Shown piece after piece: positions 61,334 through 64,000 of a DNA stretch of 64,000 bases. The first letter of the stretch is position 1. Each line of letters opens with the position of its first letter. The notes under the pieces were generated by a model, which worked only from the letters and a program-made list of their open reading frames with translations, was not told where the DNA came from and searched no databases. The stretch is from positions 1 through 64,000 of the forward strand of contig CAZRCZ010000013.1 of NCBI GenBank assembly GCA_964598765.1, given 5' to 3'. The DNA comes from CAZRCZ01 sp964598765. GTDB taxonomy: Bacteria; Sumerlaeota; Sumerlaeia; MVZB01; JAJFLK01. The position numbers were made by a program, and so were the translations under genes.

Positions 61334-61893
61334 GCGCTTCGCTCGCGTCGAGCCATGAAAATTCGGAAGTAGGCAAAACCCGATATATCAAAGAGGCCAT
61401 GCGCGATCATCGGAACCAAGAGCCTTCCCGAACCCCAAAACAAAAGTCCCAGCAAAAATCCCTGCGCGAACGACCATAAACTCACGACGCGGATGTCCTT
61501 CTTGCCCCAATGCGCCAGCCCGAAGAGCGCGGTTCCCGCCAAGATGCCCCATGCGCATTGAATGAAACCGCGAAAGAAGATTTCCTCTCCCAACGCGGCG
61601 GTCAGGCCGCCCAGAACGATCTGCGCCGGCGTAGCTCGGGCAAATTCCTTGGCCAAGGACCCCGTCAATTCCTCGGCGTAATCCTTCCCTTTGAATATCC
61701 GATAACCCGTCTGAACGCCAAGGTTCCAGATTGACAGCCCCACAAATCCGCCAATGCCCAATGCGAGCGTTCGAACATTGGCGGTCCAGTCAATCGAGAT
61801 GGAAAACCGCCGAATTCCCCAGTAGCCAATACTGCCGAGCAAGGCGGTCACCGCCAATTCCAGCCACCAGATTTTCTTGACGTAAAACAACAT
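61330..61893 (-). CDS. CPBP family intramembrane metalloprotease
   Basis: About 187 residues from ATG 61893 (MLFYVKKIWWLELAVTALLG), with AAGGGA seven bases upstream. Conserved motifs of the CPBP/CAAX protease family: GEEIFFRGFIQ (Glu-Glu-x3-Arg), FGLAHWG (His) and VPMIAHGLFDISG (second His). Four to five membrane helices. Longer in-frame starts run into a dispersed repeat and are unlikely. Substrate unknown; family members process peptides or export functions. Confidence 0.85.
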   Translation of the reverse strand: MLFYVKKIWWLELAVTALLGSIGYWGIRRFSISIDWTANVRTLALGIGGFVGLSIWNLGVQTGYRIFKGKDYAEELTGSLAKEFARATPAQIVLGGLTAALGEEIFFRGFIQCAWGILAGTALFGLAHWGKKDIRVVSLWSFAQGFLLGLLFWGSGRLLVPMIAHGLFDISGFAYFRIFMARRERSA

Positions 61894-61963
61894 GTGGTCG
61901 TCCCTTCCGAATCCATCCCACAAAGTCGGCAGGGAATCAAGCCGCCAGAAAGGGAGTGTTTCC

Positions 61964-62028
61964 GTTTGTGGCGTGCGGAAGCTTGCTCCCGCTTTTGTTG
62001 CGACGGCTTGCCGCCGCACTCCAAAATT
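61964..62028. repeat. Dispersed GTGCGGCGGCAAGCC-type repeat
   Basis: On the minus strand TTTGGAGTGCGGCGGCAAGC is followed by CGTCGCAAC and AAAGCGGGAGCAAGC..; on the plus strand the mirror stretches ggaagcttgctcccgctttt. This is the style of a widespread intergenic repeat and lies just upstream of the CPBP gene. Confidence 0.5.
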
Positions 62029-62072
62029 GCGCTCGGACGCCATTTCGGCAACTCCAACTTCTGATCCACGCG

Positions 62073-62099
62073 CGCCGGATATCATGAATTCATCCGGCG
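62073..62099. promoter_or_regulatory. Dyad CGCCGGAT-N11-ATCCGGCG upstream of HMG-CoA synthase-like gene
   Basis: Arms 62073-62080 and 62092-62099, with an inner palindrome ATGAATTCAT. It lies between the divergent CPBP and synthase-like genes and could be an operator or hairpin. Confidence 0.4.
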
Positions 62100-62176
62100 T
62101 TGTAATTTCATTCGGTCTTTGATAGGTATGGACGGCTCAACATTCCACGGAATCGGCAACGGCCAAGGAGGATTCG

Positions 62177-63586
62177 ATGATCGGCATCACGGCTTACGGC
62201 GGGTATATTCCCTACAACCGGCTTCAACGCTCGGAGATTCAAAAAGAATTCGGCACGTCCGGACTCAAGGGAGAGCGCGCCATCGCGGGCTACGACGAGG
62301 ATTCGGCGACGATGGCGGTCGCCGCCGCGATGAACGCGACGGGCAACCGATACGCGCCCGACGTGAAGGGAGTTTATTTCGCCACGACGACTTCTCCTTA
62401 CGCTGAAAAACAATCCGACACGCTGATCGCCGCCGCGCTCGATCTGCCGATGCAGATTCGGACGGGAGAATTCACCAGCACGCTCCGCGCCGGGACGACC
62501 GCGCTTCTAGCCGCCGCCGACGCCGTCGCCGCCGGGCATGGCCCGATCCTTGTCACCGCCACCGACATGCGCGCCGGCGGACCGTCGGGTTCCAACGAAG
62601 CCAGCTTTGGCGACGCGGGAGCCGCGCTGGTCATCGGCGACAAAAACCCCGTTGCGACGCTCCTTGGATCGGCGTCGGTCGCCATGGAAATCGTGGACAC
62701 TTGGCGCAATCAGGGGGATTCCTTCGTCCGCAACTGGGACGAGCGGTATCAGTTGGAGTTCGGTTACGGCAAGGCGATTCCCGCCGTCTTGAAGGCGCTC
62801 TTCGCGCAGGTCAAGGTGAATCCTGCCGAAATCAGCAAGGTGATCTTTCCCGTCGCCGCCAAGAGCCAAGCGATGCTTCTTCAAGGAGGAACGTTCAAAC
62901 GCGAGCAGATCGCCGACAGCCTGATGAACAACGTCGGACTGACCGGCGCGGCGCATCCTTTGTTGATGTTAATTGACGCGCTGGAGAACGGCAAACCGGG
63001 CGACAAAATTCTCGTTCTCAGTTACGGTGAAGGAGCCGACGCCCTGCTTTTCCAGATCGAGCCGGCCATTGCCGATTTTTCGCCCGTCCGCAAGCTCAAC
63101 CGACAAATCGAGAGTAAAAACAACGACGTGACCTACGCCTCTTATTTGAAATGGCGGCAGAGGGTCGAGGTCGAGCCGCCGCGTCGCCCCGAACCGAACC
63201 GCCCGTCTTCTCCCTTCATGCGGCGCAATTCCCGATACAACCTTGGTCTTTATGGTTCCAAGTGCAAGGCGTGCGGAACGCCGCAGTTCCCGGCGCAAAG
63301 GGTCTGCTACAAATGCAGGGCCAAGGACCAGATGGAACCCTACGGTTTCCGCGACAAGACCGGACGGCTCTCGACTTACAGCGCCGACTTTCTCACCTAT
63401 TCGCTCAATCCCCCCGAAATCGCCGCCGTGGTGGATTTTGAAGGGGGAGGGCGGATGCTTTGCAACATGGTGGACGTGAAGGCGCAGGAACTTAAAATCG
63501 GCCAAGCGGTCGAAATGACGCTCCGGAAAATGTATACCGCCGGTGGGATTCACACTTATTTCTGGAAGGCGCAGGGACTGAGATAG
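62177..63586 (+). CDS. HMG-CoA synthase-like protein fused to DUF35 Zn-ribbon/OB domain
   Basis: A 469-residue protein. Residues 1-about 320 have the thiolase/HMG-CoA-synthase fold: ITAYGGYIPYNRLQRSEI, DVKGVYFATTTSPYAEKQS, GDAGAALVIGDKNPVATLLG, NNVGLTGAAHPLLMLIDAL and VLSYGEGADALLFQ. From about 330 a DUF35 region follows, with a Zn-ribbon CKACGTPQFPAQRVCYKC and an OB-fold. In active synthases the nucleophile lies in an A-C-x-A-G-T segment; here the match is TLRAGTTAL, so the catalytic cysteine is replaced by Leu. AAGGAGG precedes the ATG. Probably a non-catalytic partner of a thiolase; no thiolase gene is in the window. Confidence 0.8.
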   Translation: MIGITAYGGYIPYNRLQRSEIQKEFGTSGLKGERAIAGYDEDSATMAVAAAMNATGNRYAPDVKGVYFATTTSPYAEKQSDTLIAAALDLPMQIRTGEFTSTLRAGTTALLAAADAVAAGHGPILVTATDMRAGGPSGSNEASFGDAGAALVIGDKNPVATLLGSASVAMEIVDTWRNQGDSFVRNWDERYQLEFGYGKAIPAVLKALFAQVKVNPAEISKVIFPVAAKSQAMLLQGGTFKREQIADSLMNNVGLTGAAHPLLMLIDALENGKPGDKILVLSYGEGADALLFQIEPAIADFSPVRKLNRQIESKNNDVTYASYLKWRQRVEVEPPRRPEPNRPSSPFMRRNSRYNLGLYGSKCKACGTPQFPAQRVCYKCRAKDQMEPYGFRDKTGRLSTYSADFLTYSLNPPEIAAVVDFEGGGRMLCNMVDVKAQELKIGQAVEMTLRKMYTAGGIHTYFWKAQGLR

Positions 63587-63634
63587 GAAGGCGAAAGGCG
63601 AAGGGCGAAAGGCGAAAATGGAGACTGAAGGAGG

Positions 63635-64000
63635 TTGGATCGAAGAGTGGAAGAAGGGAAGCTCCAAGACCTCAAGTTGCGAACGAAAGTTTTCGCCCTG
63701 CGGATTATCCGATTGCACGGGAGCTTGGCGAAAACCACAAGCGCGCAAGTTCTTGGGAAACAAATTTTAAGGTCGGGAACTTCCGTCGGAGCGCACTATA
63801 GAGAGGCGCAACGCGCGAAATCCCACGCCGACTTCATCAACAAGATCGAAGGCGCGCTCCAAGAGCTTGAAGAAACGCGATATTGGTTGGAACTCCTTGC
63901 CGAATAGCATATAGTATCCCCGTCAAGATTAACGGGCTTGCAGGCTGAGCGCGGAGAACTCATTGCGATATTCATGACCATAGCGAAGAAGGTGAAGGCC
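63635..64000 (+). pseudogene. Four-helix-bundle (IVS/S23-like) gene with in-frame stop, runs off window
   Basis: Encodes RTKVFALRIIRLHGSLAKTT and KQILRSGTSVGAHYREAQRA and INKIEGALQELEETRYWLEL, all typical of the four-helix-bundle family found in 23S rRNA intervening sequences and elsewhere. At 63905-63907 a TAG ends the frame after LLAE. In the same frame the sequence continues HIVSPSRLTGLQAERGELIA and IFMTIAKKVKA to the last base of the window, which is exactly the family's C-terminus. So a single in-frame amber codon breaks it. TAG is an ordinary stop elsewhere here (exbD, 30545 gene). Start may be TTG 63635 or GTG 63647. Confidence 0.8.

Noticed and set aside
63905..63907. TAG as a recoded sense codon
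   Set aside because: TAG ends several intact genes in this window, so it acts as a stop.

Overview
The window looks like part of a draft assembly from an uncultivated Gram-negative bacterium. The Gram-negative reading rests on KdsD (KDO synthesis), an ExbB/ExbD pair, a lipoprotein and LepB. Lysine is made through an LL-diaminopimelate aminotransferase (dapB-dapL). The tmRNA is one-piece. Secreted cytochrome c/copper-oxygenase proteins, sulfatase and sulfotransferase genes, very long Thr/Pro repeat proteins and many dispersed palindromic repeats recall PVC, Acidobacteria or Sumerlaeota-like genomes. I cannot fix the phylum from sequence alone. A run of 100 Ns (5533-5632) marks a scaffold gap inside a tandem-repeat gene.

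Layout. 1-4.2 kb: a minus-strand type I restriction-modification operon, hsdM, HEPN/Abi-like gene, heptad-repeat gene, hsdS; hsdR is not in the window. 4.2-8.2 kb: a non-coding stretch with direct repeats, an XRE regulator and a giant Thr/Pro-repeat surface protein broken by the gap. 8.3-8.7 kb: tmRNA. 8.7-20.7 kb: kdsD, a membrane glycosyltransferase-sulfatase fusion, a cytochrome c/copper protein, an oxidoreductase, a DUF433 protein, an SMR pump, a nucleotide-sugar epimerase, then an SLC13-type transporter with a sulfotransferase, and a secreted phospholipase C-like protein. 20.7-25.5 kb: xseA, pgsA and, divergently, a CbiM-CbiN/Q-CbiO metal importer behind a perfect 12-bp palindrome that overlaps its promoter.

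25.5-38.4 kb: a TPR membrane protein, an SDR, a second cytochrome c/copper protein, an ExbB/ExbD operon with a non-canonical periplasm-spanning partner, NfeD, six-domain ribosomal protein S1, hemL and an unknown membrane protein. 38.5-46.5 kb: radical SAM, lepB with an unusual insert, a lipoprotein, a Memo-family protein, ispE, and an ABC exporter operon with a PDZ protein and a GcvH-like protein lacking the lipoyl lysine. 46.7-58.7 kb: a PurE-YrdC fusion whose linker is made of palindromic repeats, a TIM-barrel isomerase, metH, a nested palindromic element, a TMTC-like TPR protein, dapL/dapB and a VWA protein. 58.8-64 kb: rex, a broken hicBA pair, an epimerase, a CPBP protease, an HMG-CoA-synthase-like/DUF35 fusion and a stop-interrupted four-helix-bundle gene at the edge.

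Most of the window is housekeeping. The less ordinary parts are the expanded restriction operon, several domain fusions, and the repeated use of dispersed repeats as coding sequence (PurE-YrdC linker, PDZ signal peptide, membrane-protein loop).
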